The translations under genes and the position numbers were made by a program. From Bettongia penicillata ogilbyi (Eukaryota; Chordata; Mammalia; Diprotodontia; Potoroidae), in contig JAJHZJ010000028.1 in assembly GCA_023548195.1 (NCBI GenBank), forward strand, positions 3,421,001 to 3,485,000: DNA of 64,000 nt. Direction: 5' to 3'. Shown piece after piece: positions 21,617 to 33,192 of the stretch (position 1 is its first letter; each line of letters begins with the position of its first letter). The notes beneath the pieces are model-generated. The model did not search any database, was not told the DNA's origin, and worked only from the letters and a program-made list of their open reading frames with translations.

Positions 21617-23647
21617 TCTATCATCATTATATTAGCATCAAAGGAAAGTGACTGAGATAGCTAAGTGCTCAGAATGCTATCCCTGTTCAAGCTAACAGGT
21701 GATGATCCAAAGGCAAATTGCTCCAGCTTAATTTTGTTTTGGGCTAATGTGGGCAGGGACTTGCAGCTCCAGGTTCTAAGTTTCATTTTAATCCCTCTGC
21801 ATGGGCTTTTTCCTTTCCAGTGCCTCAACCAAGGTTCCTGTCCAGTCAAAGTAGGTAGGATTTAATCACATTAAAATTCATAATTTGATTGGCTTGTGGC
21901 CCCATTCCCAAAGGATCCTCTTTCCCAACTTCATGAGACCTGAGAGGATTATTTACATGTGGATTAAAATACATTTACTAAGCAAAATTAAAATGTAAGA
22001 GGTTCAGCGTTAAAGCCATTTTGGCTTGAGTAAGCCACAATCATATTGAGTAAGCCACAATACCTAGATTGTTGCTAACTGAACTTTGTAATGGTGCCCA
22101 CCCAGGTTTCTTGAACTCTACCTCTCGTTGTCTGTGCTGAGACAAGTATAGTGTGGTTTTGCTCTGGCTCCTGCTCTCTGAGGTTACATTTTCCTTCTCC
22201 CAAAGGGTCTTTCAATATTCTGAGAGGATCGAGGAGTCTCTCTTCTCCACCATTGACTCAAGCTCTCACTGACTTTATTTTCCCCAATTTCAGGGGCCAT
22301 GTAACTAGCAACCCTGTTCCATTTAACCAGTTAACACTGCAATAGCTTTGACAAAGGGATATTTGCTTCAAAGATTTAGCAAGAAGAAATGTACACACAT
22401 TTACACTTTAGGGGTTCATAGTCCCCTTTACATTAACTAGGTCTCTGTGGATTATGGGTAGAGACTAAAGTTCACAGTTTAGCTCAGTTTCTATGTAGCA
22501 TTAGTCTCACTGAGTTCAATTTGAAAGCCCCTCTGGGTTAGCGTCCTGGACCCCTTGATCCTCAGAGCTTCCTCGTTGGATTGGCTGCAGCAATATCCAG
22601 TCCTCAGTCCTTGGCTCCCGGGTCACCATTGCTCGAGACTCCACTAAATCATAAATTCCATTCTTTGTACCCAAAACAGAAAATGACAAAGGAAAAGGGC
22701 AAATTCCTAGGACTATTTCTCTGGGCAATAAGGCCTAAGCAGGAGCAGAAGATGGGTGAGGAGGGGTAAAGGGGAACCTCAGACCCTCCTCCATTACTAC
22801 ATCATGTGAGTGAAGGAATCCTCTACTCTCAGATGGGAAAGTAGAAGAAAACCCTGACCTTCCTTGGTCAGGAAGTTTTAAAGACACAGACAGTACTAGC
22901 AGCCCAGTCAGTGGGGAAAAATGCTATTCCCATTCCTGTGGTAGGCCATTGCAGAATGACCAATTTTCCAGTCTCATAGAAAAAGGTCCCCAGTATCTGC
23001 CATTTTCACACCAACTAGGTGACACTCTTAGGTGAAACTCCCATTATACAAGCATATCCCCAAAGATCTTTATACTAGTGCTTGGTCTCAGCTCACAAAG
23101 GGGTTGGTTCTAACTGTGTAACTAGGGGCCAACATCCATCCTGACCCATATAGGGATGGTCTTGCTTCCTGATCAAAGTACCAGGTGAAACCTGCTAATC
23201 CTTTAGTAGGTAGATTCTCCCAGTTGAGTTCTATACTTGAATTCTGTCTCAGGGGACACTGCCCCACTTGCCCCAACCCCAAATCATCAGGAATTTCCAC
23301 TGAACTCCTAAAAATAAAAAACACCAAGGCCACAGACCTTGCTCTAAAAGAAAATATAGACCTCTCTGTTTGGTATTTAAAGTCTTTTAATACTGAAGGA
23401 ACTCACCATTGGGAAAGGGAGATCATAATGGTGGAGAAATGTTCCAGGGTGAGAAGGACCCAGGAACTCAGGAAAGTTCCGGGATTAAAAGGAAGCTGAT
23501 CATGATGTGAAGTCCAAAGAATCAGAAGGTTAGGTCTCCACATTCTACCACAGACACTCCAGGACCTCACTAGTACCATTCCACATCATCGCCAGCAAAA
23601 ACAGTACATTCTAATATTCCTTTATACCCTAGAAAGTAATTGTCCAA
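21617..23647. other. Unassigned 2-kb intronic DNA
   Basis: No recognised repeat, exon or RNA gene. The open frames on both strands (for example 23185-23499 on +) show no domain. Composition is less AT-rich than the flanks. It may contain an old LTR element, but no direct repeats or terminal motifs were identified. Confidence 0.35.
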
Positions 23648-24640
23648 ACTAAAGTCCCTCCTTCTGTAAGAAACCTTTCCCAATTTCTCTTAATACTAGC
23701 TTCTCTCTATTAATCATTTCCTACTTGTCTTCTATATACCTTGCTCTATATATTTGTTTGTATGTAAGTTGTTTACCCCCATTAGATCCCCTCTTTCAGG
23801 GGAAGGACTATCCTTGTTTCTTTTTGTCTCCAGCTGATGGGGTGCTTGTTGCATGTGCTTGGGTCCCAATTCTAATATCACATTTCTCCTTAACTTCAAA
23901 GCACTATCCCAGGCAGTTTCTCCCCAGCCCAGGGAAACAGCCTGTCCCAGCAACAACTGTTATCTCCCTTCCTGATGCAACAGCCAGCTGTACATATAGA
24001 ACTTATTAGTCTGAACCAGCTGTGTAATGACTGAATGGGCTGTGCACTGGGTCATAACAACATTTACTACTCACTGACCAATCATATGCATCCTAGACTT
24101 AGACATATGTATACTCCATTACAATTTATCTTGTCTAACAAGACATTGATGAGAGCAACCTGGTATTTCCAAGTCAGCCCTGACCATTAGTTGACTTAGT
24201 GATTTTTCAGCCTAAAATCACACCTCCAGGTAGTCCCCCCTTGGACTATTTCTTGATGAATTTTGGGTAAAATATCTGCATAGTAGATACCAAAAGTACA
24301 TGTTCCTTTAAACACTAACCACTCCTTAATCCCACCCTGAATCACCTAGTAAGCATATTTAGCACATGTTTCACTATAGAATATACTATATAAACTTTAC
24401 CTGTAACCCTCTAAAGTTGCAGGTTCCATAAGAACTCTTGCCCTTGAAAATCTTTCTCTTGACCTCAACAATGCTTGAGTCCATTAATTCCTTCCAGTTG
24501 GCCTGTCCCTGGTACCCTGGTCTTTGTGAGGGTCTCATCAGCCCCACTTCCAGCCCTTATCATATTGTTTAGCACCAGTGCTGGGCACAGGATAAGTACT
24601 TAATAACTACTGATTGATAATTATGAATAGCTGTGTGAAG
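23648..24640 (+). repeat. L2 3' end, split by a solo LTR
   Basis: 23648-23828 shows the L2 3' series ending 'ccttgtttctttttgtctcc'. The continuation 'tagcaccagtgctgggcaca' and 'taagtacttaataactactg' follows at 24555-24640. The LTR at 23835-24548 lies between them. Confidence 0.7.
23835..24548 (+). mobile_element. Solo LTR-like element with 6-bp direct repeats
   Basis: About 714 bp starting TGATGGGGTG and flanked by TCCAGC on both sides (23829-23834 and 24549-24554). A TATA-like 'ctatataaac' lies near 24386-24395. It divides an L2 3' end cleanly, as expected for one insertion. The right terminus reads CCCCACT rather than a clean CA, so the boundary or one base may be off. Its first 110 bp resemble 4055-4190 next to the env remnant of ERV 1. 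It is likely a solo LTR left by recombination. Confidence 0.65.
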
Positions 24641-24715
24641 GCTGCCTCCTTTGTACTTGACTCTCTGCTTTCTTGTGGTATTCTCAACCTTCATGTGTTA
24701 GTATCCCTGTTGATA

Positions 24716-24952
24716 TTCAGTGATTTTTCTGTTGTGCATGACTTTTTGTGACCCCATTTGGGATTTTCTTGGCAAAGATACCAGAATGATTTGCCATTTT
24801 CTTCTCCAGCTCATTTTACAGATGAGGAAACTGGGACAAACAGGGTTAAGTGACTTAACTCAGGGTCACACAGCTAGTAAGTATCTGAGGTGGTATTTGA
24901 ATTCAGGTCTTCCTGACACCAGACCCAGCACTCTACTGCATCACCTACCTGT
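24716..24952 (-). repeat. tRNA-headed marsupial SINE (antisense)
   Basis: Tail 'tgaccccatttgggattttc' on the left, 'tcattttacagatgagga' in the middle, head complement at the right. Full length. Confidence 0.85.
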
Positions 24953-26551
24953 ATGATAGTATCCTTACTTCCCCCAAACACTCCCTCTTTCAGCTCAAAG
25001 ATATAACTGCCTCTTCTGATGGGAATGTGAATGAATGAATGAAATGTTAATGTTGAAAATTATTGAGGTACTTTCTATTTAGTTTTTCAAAGTTGATAGC
25101 TCACTTCAACTTTATAGACTTGGTTTTAGCTTAAGTACTGATAAATCATAAAGATTAAATTGCCATACTTGGCAAAGTCAAATAGACAGTGGTACATAAA
25201 ATCTTGTACATTACATTGTTATTGTAATAGGCATAATGTAACTCCATATAAGACCCAAGCAATTTTGAAGCTGGCTTTATGCCCAGAAGGAAACACCGTA
25301 TCAATCAATAAATATTCACTTCAGTCTTTGTCCCAGTTTGAAACCTAAGCCATCTGACATCAGGTTCATCTGGCAGTGTTGCATGCATGAAGTCACTGGA
25401 ATTTCATCCCCAAGTTTTGAAATGTGTCCCCATAGGAAAGACTTTTCAAAGAGCTGTGAAATCTTATAGTCTTTGAAGTTCTGAGGCTTAGTTCTCTACC
25501 CAAGTAAATCATGTGAGTTTTCCCAGGGCTCATTGCATTGCCAGCAGGATATTTTATTTATGGCAGATTTTTGGACTTCTATACCTATTTCCAGAACTGT
25601 GCCCCATTTTCCTTTGTGCTTAATCCAAATGTTCAGAAAATGTTAAACCCTAACAGCAATCCCTTGTCACATCCTCTAGAGAATCAGAGATTAAGACAAT
25701 TATAACACTGAGGATAAATTAATAAAATGAAGAACTGAGGACAGAGATAAGTTAAAATGGGCTAGGGGGAGTGGACTCTGCTCACTTTGAGTAACAAATC
25801 AGCAGTGAGCAAATTGTACTCTACAGAATGGAGGTAGTTTCAATATATCCATTTATGTGTGTGTGTATATATATGCATGTGTGTGTGGAGAAAGTAACTA
25901 GTGTTTTAATTAACCACTTAATTGAATTAAACTTAATGTTTAAATTAAATAATTGTTTAGTGGAAATTATATCATAACACACATGTTAGCACTATACATT
26001 ATTTCAAATAAAAATATGAGCTAGGTAGTAAAAGTGAGTAGTAAGCAAGTAGATTGACTATCTCCATTGTCCTCTGACTTGCCAATGTACCCTAAGGCCC
26101 CCCACCCCCAGATCTTGCTGCCTTCTCTGCAGTTTATCCCTCAGGACCACCAGGTCTGCCCATCTGCTATGTAGCTAAACCCACTTCTTTATGCTGTTTC
26201 CTTGAGAGTTTAGCTCCTCCATCATAAGGTGTTTCACTTTTCTATTTGTATCTCCAACATTTATCACAGTACTTGGTAAATACTAAGCAATTAATTATTT
26301 TTGTTCATTTAGCAAGCATTTAAGTGCTTCCTGTGATCCAAGTAGGCATTTTGCACCATTTTTTACAAAATAATCACAAAAATTCACAATATTCACAAAG
26401 TATAAAACCACAGGAAAGTCTCTAAGGTGTTACTTGGGTTCCCTACAGAGGATTTATAACTAGGAAAGATCAGGAATGTGAGATGTGAATAGGTTAAGAT
26501 GGGCATGGGCTAAGGAGTACTCGTGCCTATAAAGTTCCAGATCCATTGAAG
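24953..26551. other. Unassigned intronic DNA
   Basis: No gene seen. A short (TG)n/(TA)n microsatellite lies at about 25855-25888, and 26229-26340 may be a diverged L2 end. The rest is unassigned. Confidence 0.4.
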
Positions 26552-26790
26552 TATTTGGTGCAGTTGATAAAGCCCTAGGCTTGGAATCAGGAAGATTCAT
26601 CTTCCTGAATTCAAATCTAGCCTCAGACACTTACTGGCTATGTGACCCTGAGCAAGTCATTTAACCCTGTTTGCCTCAGCTCCTCATCTATAGATAATCC
26701 GGAAAAAGAAATGGCAAACCACTCCAGTATCTTTGCCAAGAAAACCCCAAGTGGGATCATAAAGAGTCAGACCTGACTGAAAAAATGAAG
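26552..26790 (+). repeat. tRNA-headed marsupial SINE
   Basis: Head 'ttggtgcagttgataaagcc', middle 'gccagaaa'-region 'aaatggcaaaccactccagt', tail 'aagaaaaccccaagtgggat'. Full length with a small duplication near 26600 ('gaagattcatcttcctgaat'). Confidence 0.85.
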
Positions 26791-27605
26791 CATTAAAAAG
26801 TCATAAAGCACTGAGCGAAACGACTCTGACTCCTGTGGGACAGGGAGAAATATAAAGAAGTTGGACATCTACTGGAAGTTACCTAATCACTAATTTTTAT
26901 TATTTATCATCAACATATCCATCTTCTCTTGTAAGATGGTCTAATCTACCATTCTTCTCCTTCCTCTCAACATCATAGTACCATGTCCATGGATCTGTCC
27001 AAAGAGAGGAAAACCCATAAAAGGGTAAAAAAGTCAGCATCAAATTCACTTCCATATGAAAGTTGGGTAAAATTTAAGGTCTCAGATTCAATGCCTCATC
27101 TTGTTTTAGTTTCCTGCCTCAAGTTTCTTTAATTATCCATAATACAGAAATAGTCTTCAGAACTTCCTATTCTTTGAGTATTCTTTTTATTTTTACTATT
27201 TCCACTGCATGTTAAAATTTACTTGTCATGTTAATAATATGGGGCACATGGAGACAATAATACTTTCCTTAATTTATTGATTTTATTTCTTTGTTTCCTT
27301 ATCTCTTTGCCATCCACAACACTAAGAAACTAGAAAGTAATTCCAGAATTCTGTAATATAAAATAATTTTGGGGGGGATAGCTGTAGAATAAATAGAGAA
27401 ATCATACTTTGCTCCTTGCCACAATACCCAACACTATGTCTAGAAACAAGAGCAAGAGGCTTTGGAGGGGAGTATGTTCAATTTGGCAGGCATTTATTAA
27501 GGCCTACTATATGTCAAATACTATCATGGAAGGACGGGGGAATATACAAAGACAAAATGAAAAGGAGAGCCTTGTCTTCTAGGAAGTACATTATATTGAA
27601 TACCT
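26791..27605. other. Unassigned DNA with a short antisense L2 piece
   Basis: 26791-27480 shows no recognised feature. 27481-27605 contains 'aggcatttattaaggcctac' and 'aagtacattatattgaatac', an antisense L2-type edge. Confidence 0.45.
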
Positions 27606-27707
27606 TCTGTTTGCATAAATTGAACACTTAGAATGCACTGATTCCACAAATCATTGAGACAAGATGATGAAATTATTTGGTGACCTCTAAACAGGTTCAT
27701 ACCTATG

Positions 27708-28166
27708 TGTATCTCCAAGGCAATATTCACAGCACTGGTGGTGACTATGACTATGCCAGCATAGTTCTCAATTGCCAAGCATAAAAGACTCTCAATATGG
27801 AAGGCAGAGAAAAACATTTATTTAAATACTAGAAAGCCAAATCCCAGAACCAGAAAGCAAAATCTTTCATGGTGACCAAGAAGTTAATACACATGATTGC
27901 AGCAGGGGACAAAGCCATTTTCAAACCTCCCCTCCCTCAGCCAGGGCCTTCTCACTATCAACTTTCACACTGTGTCAGTTGGCCTGAATTCTATCCCCTC
28001 TGACCTGACCCCACTCACTTCTTTCCGTTTCCACTCCACCCTTCCTGTTCCAACTCTTCAGCAAGCTCCTCCTACCATATGTGGCCCAGGCCTCCAGGCA
28101 ATTTAAGCAGATCACATGGGTCTATTAATTAATGAGCAAGAGCTTTCCATTTAAATTACTATTACA
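27708..28166 (-). repeat. ERV 2 LTR, 3' copy
   Basis: On the - strand it begins TGTAATAGTAATTTAAATGG. It shares with the other LTR runs such as 'atagttctcaattgccaag' and 'aaacctcccctccctcagcc'. On the inner side the + strand reads 'ttcagcccc', a short purine tract on the other strand in the polypurine-tract position. Confidence 0.85.
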
Positions 28167-28686
28167 TTCAGCCCCAAGATCTTTCATATTCATTACATAG
28201 GTTGGTGGGGAGATTGGACGTAGAGCTCTCTCTGCTCCAAGAAGTCTCATTAGAGAGATCAGTTCTTTAGTTGGCATCTGGAGTTTGGTCAGCTTCAGGT
28301 CCAGAGATGACACATCACCATCATGGATAGGAGGTGACATCCTACTTACGCAATCAGGCATCTGCAGGTGGAGGGTACTAAGTCTATAGGAAACAAATCT
28401 AGCAAACAAATTTAACAAATGAAAAAACAAAAAAATAAACAAACATAAAGGAAACAACCAGAAGCAGGATGGATATAGGGTCAGCCGTGGTTCTGGAATC
28501 CATAAACCCACTATCACAGCCTCATTCATGGTAGAATATATGAATTAAGGGTACGATTTGGTAATCATCCTCTCCTGAACAAACAAGCTGCATTTAGCAG
28601 TTTAAACAGTTAAGTTTCCAATCGTTCCTATGAGCTATAATCTCCTTTGGAATATCCTTTGGGACATTGTCTGACTTCCTTTTAAC

Positions 28687-28950
28687 CTATACTTTAGCTC
28701 CCAATTTTATTCTATCAGTAGATCCCAATCCTTCTGTTCTTCTATTAGTTAATTCAGAAGAAGGATAAGTTTTCACAAGTGGTGTTGTTTCACAAGGAAT
28801 AATAATCACTTGAACCATTCTATCATTTTTACAAAACTGTATGGGTCCATCACCTAAATTTTGGAATATTACAATAATTTTTCCTTGATAATTAGACTGT
28901 ATCACTCCAGTCAGTACCGCTAATCCTAATCTGAGCTGGGATTTGACCAA
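28687..28950 (-). pseudogene. ERV 2 dUTPase-like remnant
   Basis: An 87-codon frame contains, in order, a GVI...YQGKI segment, an NLGDGPIQF segment, a KNDRMVQVII box and a terminal RTEGLGSTD. These correspond to motifs 2-3 and the glycine-rich motif 5 of trimeric dUTPases. Retroviral dUTPases remove dUTP to limit uracil incorporation into viral DNA. The frame has no good start and lacks the N-terminal motif, so it is part of a larger broken polyprotein. The aspartate normally found after GVI is not present (Gln instead), which would argue against activity even in a complete copy. Confidence 0.7.
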
Positions 28951-28994
28951 CTTCCTATTCTCCCTGAAGGTGCAACAAACTTGGGTACAAGGGT

Positions 28995-29898
28995 TCAGCA
29001 GATCTGTAGGGACAGTTCTTCTCTATTTCTTCTAGTATCAAATCCCTTTTCTTGGTACATTCTGTATAGTTCATTAGTTGGAATACCATCTATGCTTCTA
29101 AAATCTACCCCTGATCTCAATAGAACAGTGAACAATTCTCTCCTTGTCAATTTATTCTGATTTTGAATCAGCTGGCTATTTACTCTTCCCTCTCTAGTAA
29201 TTTTGTCTTTGCCCCAGTCTCCTAAGTCATCTAACTGTGAAATCTTGTCCAGCACCTCTGAAGGAGGGATCCCTATTTCCCCAGTTATTAGAGTCAAAAT
29301 CAAGTGCTTGTAAGTAGGAGGAATCATCTTCACTACTATATTCCTATGGTAAACTGCAAAAGGAATATCATAGTATGTATCTGCATTTCCCATCATTATG
29401 GCAATCTTCCTTACCTCTTCCTTTAACTTTCTTATACAGTGCCTAAATGAATACCAGGGTCTGTCTCCCCTAGGCCACATAGAGTCAGTAGAATACTGCC
29501 TACTGCAGCCTTCTGCAAGCCAAAGTTAACAGATTATTGTTACTTCCTTGCATATTGTAATCTCTAAAATTTTGCTGTACAAAAGGATTCTGGCTAATAC
29601 CTATAAATTTCAGGCAGTTGACAGGATCTATAGCTGTTCCTCTGTTATCACTGATTCTCACCATCCAAGATATTAATGTTTCTCCCATCCTTTGGGAGAA
29701 CCAACTCAAAATTTCTGTGACCTCCTGCTGAGTAAAATCCTCAATTATTTCCCTAAACACTGAGCTACCTCCTGGGTTTTCCTGTTTCTGCCTCACTTTT
29801 GGGCATGCTTCTGACTGAGAAGCTTCTTCCTCTAATATTATTTCACTTCCTTGGTCACTGTGGCAACCAGGCTGGGTCTTTACAAAGGTCAGATGCAC
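28995..29898 (-). pseudogene. ERV 2 gag-like remnant
   Basis: Two consecutive open frames (29898 to 29500, then 29480 to 28995) lie where gag should be, downstream of the primer-binding site. The first contains a WMVRISDNRG segment, resembling the tryptophan-rich capsid region of ERV-L-like and related Gag proteins. The second is charged and helical, with no CCHC zinc knuckle visible. A stop at 29500 separates them. Assignment rests mainly on position and on that one segment, so it is tentative. Confidence 0.55.
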
Positions 29899-30341
29899 AT
29901 TTCTTTTGTTAGACTCCTGCTTCTTCTGAGCTAAATGAACAGTCTTTCCTTTTGCTTGAAGCCCCCAGATTGCTCTTGTAAAGTAGAGCCTGAAGGATGA
30001 GAATTCCCATGCAAACTAGCTAACGCTTTTTCCATCTGAATTTTTTCCTTAAACAGCTTATCTCTGTTTCTACACATAACACAATCAGCTGTTAGTAAAC
30101 TTCATCTTCTCCTACTTACCCCTGCCAACTCCTTCCTTGGTCTTATTGGTATTCCTTGCGAACATCTTTCCAAATCTCCAGTTTCCCCTTCCTGTAACCT
30201 TGCTTTCCCAGTTTTCACAGGGACCAGTGCTTTTAGCTCACTCCCTTGCCAGCGAAGAATATGGTAAACCTTCCCATCATGGGATATTAATGTCTTCCTC
30301 TAAATCCTTTCTGCCTCCAAATAGAGATTTTATACCTTGAG

Positions 30342-30359
30342 ATCCTGTTCGTGATGCCA
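30342..30359 (-). other. ERV 2 primer-binding site
   Basis: The - strand reads TGGCATCACGAACAGGAT, identical to the site of ERV 1 at 7291-7308. It lies 2 bases inside the LTR. A serine tRNA is the proposed primer. Confidence 0.75.
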
Positions 30360-30361
30360 AA

Positions 30362-30890
30362 TGTATCACCAAGGCAATATGTACATGTGCGTGTATGTGT
30401 GTGTATGTGTATATATGTACATATATATGTACACACTATAGCACTAGTAGTGACTATGAATATGCCAGCATAGTTCTCAATTGCCAAGTATAAAAGACTC
30501 ACCATATAGAAGGCAGAAGAAAAACATTTATTTAAATGCCAGAAAGTCAAATCCCAGAACCAGAAAGCAAAATCCATCATAGTGACTAAGAAGTTAATAA
30601 ACATGATCACAGCAGGGGGGCAAAGTCATTTTCAAACCTCCCCTCCCTCAGCCAGGACTTTCTCACTATCAATCAAAATGTGTCCCTTAGCCTGTGTCAA
30701 CTGGCCTGCATTCTATCCCCCTGACCTGACCCCACTCACTCACTTCCTCCTGGTTCTACTCCACCCTTCCTGTCCTGCCTCTTCAGCAAGCTCCTCCCAC
30801 CACATGTGACCCAGGATTCCAGGCAATTTAAGCAGATCATGTGGGTCCGTTAATTAATGAGAAAGTCTTTCCATTTAAATTACTATTATA
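30362..30890 (-). repeat. ERV 2 LTR, 5' copy with microsatellite growth
   Basis: It matches 27708-28166 but is about 70 bp longer. Most of the difference is a TG/TA-rich run at about 30378-30436 that is absent from the other LTR, so it arose after insertion. Its outer end reads 'actattata' where the partner has 'actattaca'. Confidence 0.8.
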
Positions 30891-30895
30891 CTATG

Positions 30896-31160
30896 CTAAA
30901 GTAAGATTTTATTTCAAGGGGTAAACTAACTACAGGAAGGAATTTTCTGAATCTGATACTCTTCTAAGCTTAGTCCCATGGAAATTCCCACATGGATGAT
31001 GTGCAAAGCTGGTCCCAGGAGTGTTGCTCTAAAGTCTTCTGTTTTTAGCCACTTCCTTATTAACAATGCTACAATTAGTTCCATTCAGAATCTACCAGTA
31101 GATATTGAAGCCTTACCTGGTATATATCAAAGTCAGTAAACAGCCCACCTTTCTACAGCA
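30896..31160. other. Unassigned DNA
   Basis: Short interval without recognised features. Confidence 0.4.
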
Positions 31161-31266
31161 TCTCCCTCTCTCTCTCTCCCACTCCCTCCCTCTCTCCCTT
31201 CCTCTCCCTTTCCCTCCCTCCCTCCTCCTCCCTCCTCTCTCCCTTCCTCTCTCTCTCTCTCTCTCA
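31161..31266. repeat. (CT)n/(CCT)n low-complexity tract
   Basis: About 105 bp of nearly pure pyrimidines on the + strand (tctctctc and ccctccctcc runs). Confidence 0.95.
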
Positions 31267-32289
31267 GCCCTTTTCCATCATAATCCACTCTTTTTCTACT
31301 CCATTTGCCTGGTTTTCCAATTGAAAGGGAAATACAAACAAGCAGAATCTAGGGATCTCTGAATTGAACTGAATATACACATTACTGGAAAGATCTGGAA
31401 AATTCCAAATACCATATATGCTCAAAATTTACAAATGATCGACCCTGAAGTGGTCTTTTGATTTATATTAATTACCCAGGTAATTTCCTGATTTCTTCAC
31501 AGAATACAAACTAAAGGGTTGGAGGCAAAAGGACAAAAAAGCAATAGAAAACAAAGTAAAAAAGAAAAAAACCAAATGCTTTTATGTTCAGAAATAAGAT
31601 TTTCTCACTGTGTGTACTTTGAAATAAATTTTCTTCAGTTTATGTTGGTTGAAGGGGTGATTTTTAGTTCCTTCACAGGTAAAATGTAAATAATAAAAGT
31701 GCCTACTTCTTCAGGATTGATGTGAGATAATATACATAAAGCACTTTGTAAAATTTAAAGTGCTCAGTAAATATTGGCTATTTTATTACCATTATTGGTA
31801 ATTATTTTCTTAAGAAAGAACACTTCATTTGTTTTTATTTTCTTATCTCTTTGCCACCCCCAATGCTTTGAAAGCAAAGAGATCTCTTCCTTTGTAAAAT
31901 GGGATTATTCTAAACTCAAACTATTAAAAAGATTTAAAAATCCATACTTATTTGTATTTATTATATTATTAAAAATCCATGCCTATTTATAAAGTGAATA
32001 TTTTTAATTCTTTTCACTACTGGTAATCTCCATGAAACTCTGGTAGTAAAACCATTTTCTATGCCCTCTAGTGGAAATTATTATAACTAAAAAGTATCAT
32101 CAGCCTGTCCAAAAAATATAGCACCCTCTGGACCAAAATTTTAAATTAGCATTAATTTCATTTCTAAAATATAGCATATAAAATTCTTAATACCTACAAA
32201 AGAATTTTAAAACTGGGAAATCTAAAATGAGTAGTGAACCTCAAAATCTCAAAGTGTCTTCTAATTTCAGTTCAACAATCAATTACTGA
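31267..32289. other. Unassigned DNA with a MIR-type tail
   Basis: 31678-31800 reads 'aaaatgtaaataataaaagt', 'tgatgtgagataatatacat', 'aaagtgctcagtaaat', a sense MIR-type 3' part. The remainder is AT-rich and unassigned. Confidence 0.45.
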
Positions 32290-32907
32290 GTAGTTATTAA
32301 GATCCTACCAAGTATCTACTGGATCTGTGTTATACACTGGGAATTCAAAGCCAAAAATTAAACAGTCCTTTCCCTTAAGGAGCTTCTATTCTATTGATAG
32401 ATACAATGTTTTTATAGATAAATAAATGTCAACTATGTAGTCAAATAGCATTTAAGTGCCTACTATGTGTCAAACATAGTTCTAAGCACTAGGGATGCAA
32501 AGAAAGACAGAAAACGGTCTCCGCTGTCAAGAAGCTCAGAGTTTAATGTCTAACATATACAATAGATACAAAGTGATTTTGAGGGAGGGGGTGGTTCTCT
32601 AACAACTGAAAGAATCAAGATATGCCTCCTTCAGAAGATGGCAGTAGAGGTGAGTCTTGAAGGGATCCATGGATTCCAAGAGGTAGGGGAAGAGAGGGAA
32701 AAACATTCCAAACTTGGAGGGCAGCCTGCACAAGGGGATGGAGGTGAGAGATGGAATGTCAAATACAGGGAAATAGGGCAGTTTGGCTGGAACATAGAAA
32801 GTATGAGTGAGAGTAATGAGTAATCAGCCTGGAAAGACAGATTGGAATAAGAGTATAAAGGACTTTAAAGGCCAAACAGAGTCCTCTATATTATATCTTG
32901 AAGTAGA

Positions 32908-33115
32908 GATTCTTAACCTGGGGCCTGCGTCCTTGTTTTATTTTTATTTTACTATTTTGATAAGTGTATTTCAATATGTATTTCAAACTGTATTTCAATT
33001 TCCTTTGTAATCCTCAGTATTTTATGCATTTAAAAACATTATTATGAGAAGGGGTCCATAGACTTCACTAGAATGCCACAGGGTTCCACGATATAAAAAA
33101 AGGTGTTAAGAACCC
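32908..33115 (+). mobile_element. hAT-like non-autonomous relic nested in L2
   Basis: Inverted ends 'gattcttaacctggggcc' and 'ggtgttaagaaccc' with an AT-rich centre containing 'tgtatttcaatatgtatttc'. It resembles 13311-13498. No transposase is encoded. Confidence 0.6.
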
Positions 33116-33192
33116 ATATCCTAGAGGTTACAGGGAGTCAATGAAACCTCCTGAGGAGGGGATTAACATGGTCCAAACCGTGTTCTAAGAAT

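Larger units (their letters stand above)
27708..30890 (-). mobile_element. ERV provirus 2, internally deleted, gag and dUTPase remnants
   Basis: Two related LTRs (27708-28166 and 30362-30890) flank about 2.2 kb of internal sequence. CTATG occurs immediately outside both ends (27703-27707 and 30891-30895), a 5-bp target duplication. An 18-nt primer-binding site lies 2 bases inside the right LTR, so the element is on the - strand. The internal part holds gag-like frames and a dUTPase-like frame but no protease, reverse transcriptase or integrase. In ERV-L-type viruses dUTPase lies after integrase, so gag directly followed by dUTPase would fit a deletion of most of pol; in betaretroviruses dUTPase follows gag anyway. 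It is not competent. Confidence 0.85.

Noticed and set aside
27524..27817. 97-codon - strand frame at the ERV 2 boundary
   Set aside because: It is made from LTR and flanking L2-type sequence and has no domain.
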